From an uncultured Christensenella sp. (GTDB lineage Bacteria; Bacillota; Clostridia; Christensenellales; Borkfalkiaceae), in assembly GCA_905203015.1 (NCBI GenBank), contig CAJKUC010000001.1, positions 1-64,000 on the forward strand: a stretch of 64,000 nucleotides of DNA, read 5' to 3'. The notes under the pieces were generated by a model. The model was not told the origin of the DNA. It did not search any database and saw only the letters and a list, made by a program, of their open reading frames with translations. Both the position numbers and the translations under genes were made by a program. Below, in pieces: positions 43,927-52,547 of this stretch; the first letter of the stretch is position 1; each line of letters starts with the position of its first letter.

Positions 43927-45113
43927 AAAACAAATTTTTGGTAAAAATGTTGGCATTAACATTATCGGCTGTGGTTGTTGCGGGTTGCGGCGCGTTTGCG
44001 GGGTGCAACAATAACTCCGACGGCGGCAACAAAGTTCCCGAAACGCAGAAAATAGAAGATTTATTCGACGACCGTTACGTTAACTTGTACGGCAGGAATT
44101 ATTATAACGAAAATTACGAGGGCGCCACGTTTATAAACAGCGCCTCGGGGTTCGAACTTAAATTCTGCGGTACCGCGGTTTACGCTAATATTTGCGTTAT
44201 AGGCTCGCGCAGTTCGATGTGGTCGGTGTTTGTCGACGGCGAAACCGACAGCAACGCCCGCGTTCTCACGTTTAAAGAAACCCGCGGCCTGTTCGTGAAA
44301 AATACCTTGGTCGAGGGGCTTTCTGACGGAGAACACGTTGTGAAAGTTCTTAAAAGAACCCCCTCTAATTTCGACAGGATTATCGTAAGCGACCTTTCTT
44401 GCGACGGCGCGTTTATAGCCGCCCCCGAAAAGCCCGCTTTGAATATTGAATTTTACGGCGATTCAATAACCTGCGGCGAGGGCGTTTTAAGGGAATATCA
44501 GCCCTCCGACAGCAGAGTTTACACCGCCGAAACGCAAAACGCGTTGCAGGCTTACACTGCTTATTGCGCAAGCGAACTGGGCGCTTCGTTCAGCGTGTTC
44601 GGCAGGGGCGGAATTACCTTAAAATTTAAAAACGCCGCCACTGAAGCGTTTTCTGTGCTCGATAATTACAAGAGCATGGCGGTCGATTTGTCGGTAGCGC
44701 AGGGCGAATGCCCCGAATACGATTTTGCCGTTGTTCCCGACGCCGTGGTTATTTACCTCGGCACCAACGATTATCTGCGCAGTTTGAAATACACAACAGG
44801 TTATTCGCTTTCGGGCATGCAGGCGGCTTTAATTGAGTTTGTAGATAAACTCGGCGCATATTACGGCACCGATATGCCCATTGTGTTGTGCAGCGGAATG
44901 ATGGTGCATAACTCGGGGCTTGCGGGCGCGGTCAGCGGCGCGGCGCAGGCGCTTAAACCCAAATATCCGTATATCGCGGCGTTGGATTTCGACGCGGGCG
45001 TTACCGAATCGGTTGGCGGACACCCCGTGGTTGAAGACAGCGTTAAGGCGGGCGCGCAACTTGCCCAAACTTTAAAAACGCTTTTCGAAAACTCGGGCAG
45101 ACCGCTCGATTAA
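43923..45113 (+). CDS. SGNH/GDSL esterase lipoprotein, likely carbohydrate deacetylase
   Basis: 396 residues. Lipobox VVAGC gives Cys22. An N-terminal beta-sandwich (about 45-160), as in CE2-type acetylesterases, precedes the SGNH domain: nucleophile Ser181 in FYGDSITCG, a Gly in GRGG, Asn282 in YLGTND and His367 in GGHP. The combination resembles carbohydrate acetylesterases that remove O-acetyl groups from plant polysaccharides. Its start overlaps the stop of the GH-A gene (ATGA). A shortened copy of this gene lies on the other side of that gene. It carries the export signal the GH-A enzyme lacks. Confidence 0.83.
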   Translation: MKNKFLVKMLALTLSAVVVAGCGAFAGCNNNSDGGNKVPETQKIEDLFDDRYVNLYGRNYYNENYEGATFINSASGFELKFCGTAVYANICVIGSRSSMWSVFVDGETDSNARVLTFKETRGLFVKNTLVEGLSDGEHVVKVLKRTPSNFDRIIVSDLSCDGAFIAAPEKPALNIEFYGDSITCGEGVLREYQPSDSRVYTAETQNALQAYTAYCASELGASFSVFGRGGITLKFKNAATEAFSVLDNYKSMAVDLSVAQGECPEYDFAVVPDAVVIYLGTNDYLRSLKYTTGYSLSGMQAALIEFVDKLGAYYGTDMPIVLCSGMMVHNSGLAGAVSGAAQALKPKYPYIAALDFDAGVTESVGGHPVVEDSVKAGAQLAQTLKTLFENSGRPLD

Positions 45114-45168
45114 TAGGTTAATCTTTAAAAATCCGATAAAATTCATATAAATAAAACCCGCGAACGTT

Positions 45169-45215
45169 GTGATATGCACCTCCAAAAGTTAGACACTTTT
45201 GGAGGTGCATATCAC
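45169..45215. repeat. Perfect 21-bp inverted repeat, insertion-sequence-end-like
   Basis: The arms 45169-45189 and 45195-45215 are exact complements around a five-base TAGAC loop. The arm contains ATGCACCTCCAAAAGT. Such sequence resembles the terminal repeats of IS3-family elements brought together with the body deleted. There is no T-run, so it is not an ordinary terminator, though a 21-bp RNA hairpin would form. Confidence 0.6.
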
Positions 45216-45282
45216 TATTGAGTGTATTGTATTTTTTATATTTTACGGTTCAACTATTAAACCCCGCGCGGTGTGTTTATAG

Positions 45283-46026
45283 CAAAAGGGCGTTACGAAA
45301 GTCGGATTGAAAAAAACGATTTTTAATTTAGCATGGGACGATATAGAAGCCGTTTATTGTATGCGGTTTATGTTTTTTCCTTTTTTTCTGTTGTTCGTTG
45401 ACAAAAAGAGAAAAGCGCCTATGTTTGTTTACGACGCAAAAAAGCGCAGAAAAAAAGTTGAAGACGGCGGCAACGTTGTATCGATTGTGTTTATAGGGCA
45501 GTTGATAGAAATACAAAAATTATGCCCGATAAATATTCAAATGAGCAAAAAGGTCGAAAAACGCGTGACCGAAAAGCTGAAAAAACAAAACGTAAAATCG
45601 GAGGCATTTTTTCCTCAACCGCGCAACGAAATATTTATAAAATGCTGCAAAAAAGTTTCGCAGCAACAAATTCGCGCGTTTGAAAAGGCAATATGCGAAC
45701 GCGTCGTGTGCTTGCCTATATATGAAAAGATGCTCGAAGAAGCCGAAATTTAAGGCTATTATTGCAAAGCCGAAGTGTTTAACGGCAGCTTAAAAAATAA
45801 GGAATACCGCTCGTATTCGGTTGTTAAAATAATAGATAAAAACGGCGAGTTGGTTCACGAAAACGGCATGGAAACAGGCGTTTTAATGTTTTATAAAACT
45901 TTATGTTATTCAACGTTATTTCACCGAGTTGTGGAAATACAGATGAACGAAGATGAAAATTTTATTAAGGAATTAACCGATTTTACGGAAAAGTTAAAAA
46001 ATCAAGTATGCAAGATTGGCGAATAA
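45283..46026 (+). pseudogene. Broken gene of unknown function with an in-frame stop
   Basis: One frame is open from about 45283 to 46026 apart from a single TAA at 45751-45753. The first part (TTG 45307 is the first start-like codon) reads LAWDDIEAVYCMRFMFFPFF, then a Lys-rich region. The second part after the stop has SVVKIIDKNGELVHENGMET and a helical tail. The opening reads like the middle of a PH-like domain, and no start codon with a ribosome site precedes it. The gene seems 5'-truncated by whatever left the palindrome 70 bases upstream, and then hit by a nonsense change. Two separate small genes remain possible. Confidence 0.4.
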
Positions 46027-46139
46027 TATAGTTAACGGCGGCTTTGCGGAATTTAAAGCGACTGAATTTGATTGCGGTTTTAACAATACTATTTGTATTA
46101 TAAAGCGGCAAATTTTCGCCGACATATTTATTTTTCGCC

Positions 46140-46168
46140 TTGCAAAATTTTTAAAGTTATGGTAAAAT
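46140..46168 (+). promoter_or_regulatory. Promoter of the regulator gene
   Basis: TTGCAA (46140-46145), 17 bases, TAAAAT (46163-46168), 44 bases before the ATG. Confidence 0.6.
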
Positions 46169-46212
46169 AAACGTAATATAAAAAGCATTAGCCCAAAAGG
46201 GGATTAAACGTT

Positions 46213-47271
46213 ATGGTTCACGTGCTTATAGAGGAAAACTATTCCTCGAACAACCGCATAAAAACTATATTCGACGGAATGAACTCGGTGTTAAAAAAGA
46301 AGCGCCTTTCTCTTGAAGTTTTCAAATCGCTCGACGAAATAAAAGACCGGCCGAGGGTGGTTATTTTAATATGCGCGTCGCTCAAATGGACGATGGACGC
46401 GATAAAGGCGCTTAACGCGCGCGGCATTCACCCGCTTGTGTTCGGTTTTCAATACCTCGATACGATGTATCAATACAGCTGCATAAACCTTACTTACACA
46501 AAAACCACTTATTTGCTTACGGGGTATCTGCTTTCCGAAAACGCCGGCGAAACCGCGGTTATCGGCTATAATTCCGATAGTTTGCCCGACCGCCTTAAAC
46601 TCGCGGGCGCGAAGCACGCAGCCGAACGTTACGGCGTTCCCGTGAAAGTGTTTAAAAACAACGGCGACGTCATAGCCTGCATAAAAGATTTTGCCGAAAA
46701 CTGCGAAAATGTTAAAAACGTGGTTTGTTTAAACGATCCTTTCGCCATTATTATGCGCAACTGTTATCCCGAACTTTTGCAAAACAAGCGGGTTTGCAGT
46801 TGCATCGGAATGAAAATATCCGAATATATGGAATCGCCTTATCCAACGGGCATTACCAGTTATTACAAGGCGGGCGTGCAGATAGCCGAGCTTTATTTGT
46901 TTTTAATGCGGCTTGACGAAATTTGCTCCACCGCGCTGACTTTGGAAATGGATATAGTCCCGGGCAAGCGTTACAGCGGCGATTTTCCGCTAATCGATTC
47001 TTCTTATAGCCAAAGCGGCGTTGATTTTTACGGCGACAAAACGGTTGCCGAAGTAGAGCGGCTTAACCAAACGCTTTTAATGCTCGACGAAATAGACGAG
47101 CAAATTCTGCACGACATTATGGCGGGCGACAGCTATGAAACCATAGCCGACAACAGGCATTTGGCGCTTAACACCGTTAAATATCGCGTGCATGCAATGG
47201 TGAAAAACGCCGACGTTTCGGGCAGAAAAGACCTTATGGCGTTAATTGAAAAATACAATCTTATAATTTAA
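46213..47271 (+). CDS. Transcriptional regulator: periplasmic-binding-like sensor fused to a LuxR-type HTH
   Basis: 352 residues. Residues 1 to about 270 resemble the sugar-binding core of LacI-family regulators: FDGMNSVLKKKRLSLEV, VVILICASLKWTMDAIKALN, a domain crossing at ENAGETAVIGYNSDSLPDRL, and YPTGITSYYKAGVQIAELYL near the end. The N-terminal LacI helix-turn-helix is absent. Instead the C-terminus (about 290-350) carries a four-helix GerE/LuxR-like domain: LDEIDEQILHDIMAGDSYET, IADNRHLALNTVKYRVHAMV. Sugar binding would thus control a C-terminal DNA-binding domain. It stands alone with its own promoter between the transporter operon and the DUF5107 gene, and both neighbours carry similar TTGNAA-17-TATAAT-type promoters. 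Confidence 0.75.
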   Translation: MVHVLIEENYSSNNRIKTIFDGMNSVLKKKRLSLEVFKSLDEIKDRPRVVILICASLKWTMDAIKALNARGIHPLVFGFQYLDTMYQYSCINLTYTKTTYLLTGYLLSENAGETAVIGYNSDSLPDRLKLAGAKHAAERYGVPVKVFKNNGDVIACIKDFAENCENVKNVVCLNDPFAIIMRNCYPELLQNKRVCSCIGMKISEYMESPYPTGITSYYKAGVQIAELYLFLMRLDEICSTALTLEMDIVPGKRYSGDFPLIDSSYSQSGVDFYGDKTVAEVERLNQTLLMLDEIDEQILHDIMAGDSYETIADNRHLALNTVKYRVHAMVKNADVSGRKDLMALIEKYNLII

Positions 47272-47363
47272 AACGCAAGGTTTTATCTCTTCGGTTGCGG
47301 CTCGCGTTCGGCGCACCTTGCAAAAAGCCATATTTCGGCATAAAATTTACTGAAATTATTGTC

Positions 47364-47392
47364 TTGCAAATTGCCTTTTCGTTCTGTATAAT
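47364..47392 (+). promoter_or_regulatory. Promoter of the DUF5107-epimerase operon
   Basis: TTGCAA (47364-47369), 17 bases, TATAAT (47387-47392). The CTTGCAAA octamer recurs at the regulator's own promoter (46139). Confidence 0.75.
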
Positions 47393-47422
47393 GTAGGTAT
47401 AAAGAACGAAGAGGTGTTTTTT

Positions 47423-50400
47423 ATGTCTGAAATAAAAAAGAAAAAAATTACCATACCCACATATAGAGTAGGCGAGCCTGAACCGCTGCCGTTATATTTT
47501 GAAAAACGTCCGTATCAGGGGGCAAGCGGGCGCATTTACCCCATTCCGTACGTTTCGTCGCTTTCCGACGATAAAAAGGATTACGACTACGACGGCTACG
47601 TTCTTGAAAACGAATACATACGCGCGGTTTTATTGCCCGAACTCGGGGGGAAAGTGCATTGCGCGCTCGATAAAACCAACGGGTACGACTTTATATATAA
47701 CAACAAAGTTATAAAGCCCGCAATGGTAGGGCTTGCGGGACCTTGGGTTTCCGGCGGAATAGAGTTCAACTGGCCGCAACACCACCGCCCCACCACCTTT
47801 ATGCCCGTCGAACACGCCGAGGGTAAATCGGACGGCAAAAAAGCCGTGTTTATGGGAGAGGTTGATTATTTTCATCAGATGAAAGGCAACGTCGCGCTTT
47901 CGGTAGACGAGGGCAGCAGCGTTCTCCGCGCGAAAATAACCGTATATAACCAAACTCCGGTAGCGCACCCGTTTATGTGGTGGGCTAACCTTGCGGTTGA
48001 AATCGACGACGATTACAGGGTAGTGTTCCCGCCCGATGTGGAATACGTGAACGACCACGACCGCCGCGCCGTTCTGGAATGGCCTGTGGCGAAAGGCGTT
48101 TACCACACCGCGCGCCCCTACGATTACGGCAAAGGCACCGACATTCACGTATCTGGCGCGATAAAAGTTCCGTCTTCGTTTATGATTTCCAAAGGGCAGT
48201 CCGATATGGATTTCGTTTGCGGATACGATAAAAACAAAGAAAGCGGCGTGGTTACGGTTGCCAACCGCCACATTGCGCCCGGTAAAAAACTGTGGACGTG
48301 GGGCGCGGGCAAGTTCGGTGCGAAATGGTGCGAAAACCTTACCGACGACGGCTCGCGTTACGTAGAACTTATGACCGGTTGCTACACCGACAACCAGCCC
48401 GACTTCACCTGGATTGCTCCTTACGAAACCAAAGAATTCGAGCAGGTTTGGTACCCCGTGCGCGATATAGGCGAGGTTAAGTGCGCTACAGAAAAGGGCG
48501 CATGCAATCTTGAAAAAACCGAAAAAGGCGCGTTCGTCGGGTTCTATTCGGTTAAAAAGCGCAACTGCGTTATAACCTTGCTTAACGGCGAAAACGTAAT
48601 TGCCGGAAAGAAAGCCGAGGTTTCGCCCGCGGCTCCGTTTACCTGTGAAATTCCCTGCGATTGCGACGTAAAAGACCTTACTTTAAAAATCTGCGACGAA
48701 AACGGCGAGCTTTTAATAGATTACAAGCAACCCGTAAGAGGAACCAAAAAGCCCATTTCGCCCAGACTGCCCGCCAAAAAACCTTGCGACATCGCTTCGC
48801 TGGAAGAACTTTATTTGAACGGCATTCATTTAAGACAATATAAACATTTTGAATATTGCCCCGAAGATTATTTCCTCGAGGGGTTGAAACGCGATCCGAA
48901 AGACATTCGTTGCAACAAAGCAATGGGCGATAAATGCCTTGAACGCGGCGAATACGACAAAGCAGAGGCTTATTACAACGCGGCTATCGAAAGGCTCACT
49001 TTGCGCAACGACAATCCTTACGACACCGAGCCTTATTACAAACGCGCGCTTTGCGAATTTTACAAGGGCGATTTGAGCGGCGCTTATAACGACGCATATC
49101 TTGCCGTGTGGAGCTATCCTTACCGCAGCGCGGGCTATTATCTGCTTGCTAAAATCGACGCACTTAACGGCAATAGAAAAGAAGCCGTAGAGTTTTTGAA
49201 ACTTTCGCTTGAAACCCAAAGCAAAAACCTGTGGGCGCAGTATATTCTGGGAATTTTCGAGGGCGATAAAGATATAAACGAAAAAATCGAAGAAGCCGAC
49301 CCGCTGTTCTTCGCCGGCTTCGAAAAAGAGAAAAACGCCGTAAACTACGCCATAGAGGTTATGCAGTTCGGGCTTTACGAACTTGCGAAAACCGCGCTTG
49401 AAAGGTGCGACGACAGGGCGATTAAGTTCTATTATCTTGCGTATATCGCGAAAAAACAGGGCGATTCGACTGCCGCCGAAAAATACGTTAAACTTGCCGA
49501 CGAGTGCAGTTGGAAATGCGAATTCCCCGTTCGCACCGAAACTGTTCCCGTGCTTAAAGCCGCGAACACGCCCATGGCCGGCTACTACCTCGGCTGTATA
49601 TATTACGCTTACGAACGCTATGGCGAAGCTTGCGAAGAATGGGGCAAAACGGTTGAAAAAATCGATTTCGCTCCCGCTTACAGGAATATGGCGCTCGGGC
49701 TTTACGACCACCTTGGAAAGAAAGAAAAAGCGTTTGCCGCACTTGAAAAAGCGCACGAACTTATGCCCGAAAGCGACCGTATTTTCTTTGAGCTTACCCA
49801 GCTTTATAAGGGAATGAACGCGCCGCTTAACAAACGCCTCGCGCTTTATAAAAACGAAGAAAAAACCGTTTTCCGCCGCGACGACTGCACTTTGCAATAT
49901 TCGGTGCTTTCAACCATGGCGGGCGATATGGAAAAGGCGTTCCATATTCTTGCGGAGCATCGCTTCCACACATACGAGGGCGGCGAGGGCTACCTTACGC
50001 AGCATCACGCCTGGCTGCATTTCCTTGCAGGCAGAAATCTTTTAGCGCAGAAAAAATATAAAGAAGCCGAAGAAACGCTTATAAGCGGACTTACTTTTCC
50101 GCTTAACTACGGCGAAGAAAAGAACTATTTCGTCAACGACGCGCCCATATATTCCGAACTTGCCAAAGTTTACGAAGCGCAGGGGAATAACGAAAAGCGC
50201 GACGAATATTTGAAACTCGCGCTCACTACCAACGGCGCGCCCACGGTTCACAGCTATTACGAATGCCGGGCTTTCGACGCTTTGGGCAAAACCGCCGAAG
50301 CGAAAGCTCTTGCCGACGAACTTTACAATATAGGCAAAAACAAAATAGATACCGCCGAAATTCCCGAATATTACGGGGTGGGTTCGCCCGCTTATCAGCC

Positions 50401-50572
50401 GTTTAACTACGACATAGAAAAAGCGCACCTGCTTGCGGGTTATCTGCTTTGCGGCTTTGCCGAACTGGCTAAAGGAAACAAAGCCGAAGCGAAAAAGTTT
50501 GCCGAAAAAGCCGAAAAAATCGATTGCGCCGACTTCTCGCTGTATTTGTTGAAAGGCGAAATAAATGGCTGA
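47423..50572 (+). CDS. DUF5107 domain protein with C-terminal TPR repeats
   Basis: 1049 residues from ATG 47423, five bases after GAGGTG. The N-terminal half (about 1-390) is a DUF5107-type sandwich resembling galactose mutarotase folds: YIRAVLLPELGGKVHCALDK, GGIEFNWPQHHRPTT, FMWWANLAVEIDDDYRVVFP, WTWGAGKFGAKWCENL. A linker with a small sandwich (about 390-460) leads to roughly a dozen tetratricopeptide repeats (about 490-1045; for example GDKCLERGEYDKAEAYYNAA). There is no signal peptide, so it is cytoplasmic. DUF5107-TPR proteins are widespread near glycan operons and their chemistry is uncertain; a mutarotase-like fold suggests carbohydrate binding or hydrolysis. It overlaps the aldose epimerase gene by eight bases, supporting a sugar role. 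Confidence 0.8.
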   Translation: MSEIKKKKITIPTYRVGEPEPLPLYFEKRPYQGASGRIYPIPYVSSLSDDKKDYDYDGYVLENEYIRAVLLPELGGKVHCALDKTNGYDFIYNNKVIKPAMVGLAGPWVSGGIEFNWPQHHRPTTFMPVEHAEGKSDGKKAVFMGEVDYFHQMKGNVALSVDEGSSVLRAKITVYNQTPVAHPFMWWANLAVEIDDDYRVVFPPDVEYVNDHDRRAVLEWPVAKGVYHTARPYDYGKGTDIHVSGAIKVPSSFMISKGQSDMDFVCGYDKNKESGVVTVANRHIAPGKKLWTWGAGKFGAKWCENLTDDGSRYVELMTGCYTDNQPDFTWIAPYETKEFEQVWYPVRDIGEVKCATEKGACNLEKTEKGAFVGFYSVKKRNCVITLLNGENVIAGKKAEVSPAAPFTCEIPCDCDVKDLTLKICDENGELLIDYKQPVRGTKKPISPRLPAKKPCDIASLEELYLNGIHLRQYKHFEYCPEDYFLEGLKRDPKDIRCNKAMGDKCLERGEYDKAEAYYNAAIERLTLRNDNPYDTEPYYKRALCEFYKGDLSGAYNDAYLAVWSYPYRSAGYYLLAKIDALNGNRKEAVEFLKLSLETQSKNLWAQYILGIFEGDKDINEKIEEADPLFFAGFEKEKNAVNYAIEVMQFGLYELAKTALERCDDRAIKFYYLAYIAKKQGDSTAAEKYVKLADECSWKCEFPVRTETVPVLKAANTPMAGYYLGCIYYAYERYGEACEEWGKTVEKIDFAPAYRNMALGLYDHLGKKEKAFAALEKAHELMPESDRIFFELTQLYKGMNAPLNKRLALYKNEEKTVFRRDDCTLQYSVLSTMAGDMEKAFHILAEHRFHTYEGGEGYLTQHHAWLHFLAGRNLLAQKKYKEAEETLISGLTFPLNYGEEKNYFVNDAPIYSELAKVYEAQGNNEKRDEYLKLALTTNGAPTVHSYYECRAFDALGKTAEAKALADELYNIGKNKIDTAEIPEYYGVGSPAYQPFNYDIEKAHLLAGYLLCGFAELAKGNKAEAKKFAEKAEKIDCADFSLYLLKGEING

Positions 50573-51512
50573 AAAAGTAAAAACAAAATGCCCGCTCTGC
50601 GGCGACGTCTTGTCTGCGGGCGGGTATGAAGCCGAATTTTCGGCTGATATAGGGGCAACCTGTTTCAGGCTGTTTTACAAGCCGCTAAACGCGGAAATTT
50701 TGCGGACGCCGAACGGCGAAAGTCAGCGGAATACAAACGTTTATCTGTTCGGCAATCCCATACTGTTTCCGCCAAACCGCATTCGCGGCGGCAGGTTCGT
50801 TTTCCGCGGAAAAGAATATGTTCTGCCCGTGAACGAACCGCAAACCGGGTGCTTTATACACGGCAATCTGCTTAATTTGCCGTTTGCTAAAAAGCAAATA
50901 AGTCAAAGCGAAATAGAGTTTACATATTCGGCTAAAAAGGGCGAATATCTCGGTTTCCCGCACGATTTTACCGTGCGCAGGCATTACAAACTGGGCGAAA
51001 ACGGGCTTGAAGAATATACTACCGTAATAAACGACGGCGTTTGCGAAATGCCTGTTATGCTGGCTTATCACACAACGTTTAATCTTGATTTTTGCGGCGA
51101 TATGCAAAACGTTAAGCTTCAGGTTCCCGTAACGCAGGAATATTTGCGCGATAAAAACTTTTTGCCAACAGGCGAAACAGCTTATGGCAGACCGCGCGAC
51201 CTTGCGCTTGCAAACGGCGAATTTGTTCCCGCAAAGCAGCCGTTTTCGGCGTTTTATAAGACGAACGATAAAACCGTGGCGCTATTTAAAGGCGCGGGCG
51301 CAAGCGTTTATTACGAAGCGGAGGGTATTTTCGGTTACCGAATGCTTTACCGCGGCGACGGCGATGGTTTTGCCGTGTGCGAACCGCAAACCTGCGTTAT
51401 AGATTGCTTCCATTTTGAGCAAAAACCCGAAGAACCGGGACTAATAGTTCTTTCGGGCGGAGAAAGCAAAACTTTTTACACCCGCATTTGCATTGAAAAA
51501 AACGATAATTAA
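50565..51512 (+). CDS. Aldose 1-epimerase family protein
   Basis: 315 residues. The mutarotase sandwich has the expected active-site set: His99 in CFIHGNL, His169 in LAYHTTFNL and the base Glu273 in AVCEPQT. FGNPILFPPNRIRGGRFVFR matches the substrate-binding Asn/Arg region. The enzyme interconverts alpha and beta anomers of a free aldose, speeding use of sugars released by hydrolysis. An extra N-terminal KCPLCGD segment, a half zinc-knuckle, is unusual for the family. The start overlaps the DUF5107 gene end, so the two are translationally coupled. A terminator follows. Confidence 0.85.
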   Translation: MAEKVKTKCPLCGDVLSAGGYEAEFSADIGATCFRLFYKPLNAEILRTPNGESQRNTNVYLFGNPILFPPNRIRGGRFVFRGKEYVLPVNEPQTGCFIHGNLLNLPFAKKQISQSEIEFTYSAKKGEYLGFPHDFTVRRHYKLGENGLEEYTTVINDGVCEMPVMLAYHTTFNLDFCGDMQNVKLQVPVTQEYLRDKNFLPTGETAYGRPRDLALANGEFVPAKQPFSAFYKTNDKTVALFKGAGASVYYEAEGIFGYRMLYRGDGDGFAVCEPQTCVIDCFHFEQKPEEPGLIVLSGGESKTFYTRICIEKNDN

Positions 51513-51518
51513 AAAAAA

Positions 51519-51558
51519 GAAAGTCGAACCGTTTTTACGTTTCGGCTTTTTTCGTTAA
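51519..51558 (+). terminator. Terminator at the end of the epimerase operon
   Basis: AAAGTCGAA pairs with TTCGGCTTT (one G-U), followed by more T. Confidence 0.7.
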
Positions 51559-51604
51559 AATAATACAAAGTTTTCTCGTAACGCCGTTACATCGATAGAA
51601 CCTC

Positions 51605-52459
51605 TCATACGCTACCTCCGCTTAAACTTGCCAACCCGCGCGATAAATTCCTTTTGGCAAACAAACCGCCGGGGATAGGGGAATCTTCGTTTTGTTCGCT
51701 CTTCAAAGTCTGTATTTCTTTCAAAAGGTCGTCGCGTTCGCTTTCTAATTCAAAGATTTTGTCGCAAAGTTCGCGCTTGTTCCATTTATCAAACCGTGCA
51801 TACTTTGACGTATTCGGCGGGGTTTCCGCTTTCGGCGTTTCGATTTCTCCCTGTTGCGACGTCGCAACAAGCGTTTTCTTGTATTCGCGGATTTTCTTTA
51901 TCGACCGGTCGGGTTTTACCGCTTTGCGCTGTTCTTCGGTCAACGGAAGTAACTCGCATAATTGCGAATATTTAAAGTCTTTCCATTGTGCTTTAAACCC
52001 GCGCGCTTTGTTCCCGAACTCGTCGGCGATATTCATCAAGCGACTTACTTGCGATTTCTCCAATGCGAATTTGCTTTCACAATAAGCGAAGAAATATTCG
52101 GAACACAGATTTCCCGCGCCGATAGGCAGGTTATAATCGATTCGCATTCGTTCGCACGTTATCCCTTTTGCATATACGCGATACGCGCCCGAATTATATA
52201 AGTCGATTAAATGCACACCAAGGTAAAAGAAATTCGTTTTTTCGTTTTCAAGGTCTTTCAGAATATCCGCAGAACGAAGTTCTATGAAAAGGTAAAATTG
52301 TTTTTTGGGGTAATATTTGCAAAGAGGGTTATATCCCCTTGAAGAGGAAAATAATCCCACATAAAAAATGCAAAAAATGGCGACAGAGAAATTCTCGGTC
52401 GACATTTTACGAACTCGCTGTTTACGCTGTTTTGATTTAATATTCTTGAAATTCCCCAA
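51605..52459 (-). CDS. Mobile-element/plasmid-type protein with a coiled tail; start uncertain
   Basis: 284 codons are open on the minus strand. From about residue 60 on it reads as a real protein: FFYLGVHLIDLYNSGAYRVY, KFALEKSQVSRLMNIADEFG, FKYSQLCELLPLTEEQRKAV and a C-terminal heptad region (ELESERDDLLKEIQTLKSE). The SQVSRLMNIADEF and SQLCELL pattern is one I associate with small helix-turn-helix proteins of clostridial conjugative and plasmid elements. The first 60 residues look like translated non-coding sequence, and a well-spaced GAGGTG-ATG pair at 52474-52485 opens a different frame that stops after 11 codons. The 5' end may therefore be damaged. It shares style and strand with the next gene. 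Confidence 0.5.
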   Translation of the reverse strand: MGNFKNIKSKQRKQRVRKMSTENFSVAIFCIFYVGLFSSSRGYNPLCKYYPKKQFYLFIELRSADILKDLENEKTNFFYLGVHLIDLYNSGAYRVYAKGITCERMRIDYNLPIGAGNLCSEYFFAYCESKFALEKSQVSRLMNIADEFGNKARGFKAQWKDFKYSQLCELLPLTEEQRKAVKPDRSIKKIREYKKTLVATSQQGEIETPKAETPPNTSKYARFDKWNKRELCDKIFELESERDDLLKEIQTLKSEQNEDSPIPGGLFAKRNLSRGLASLSGGSV

Positions 52460-52493
52460 GAGTATCTGTCATTTGACACCTCGTTTAAAACGA

Positions 52494-52537
52494 AGGCTGT
52501 TCTTATCCGACCGATTTGCGACCGAACAGAACAGCCT
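52494..52537 (-). terminator. Terminator between the two minus-strand genes
   Basis: AGGCTGTTCT (52494-52503) pairs exactly with AGAACAGCCT (52528-52537). On the minus strand it is followed by TCGTTTT, so it ends the 52548-53090 transcript. Confidence 0.7.
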
Positions 52538-52547
52538 GTAATTCCTT

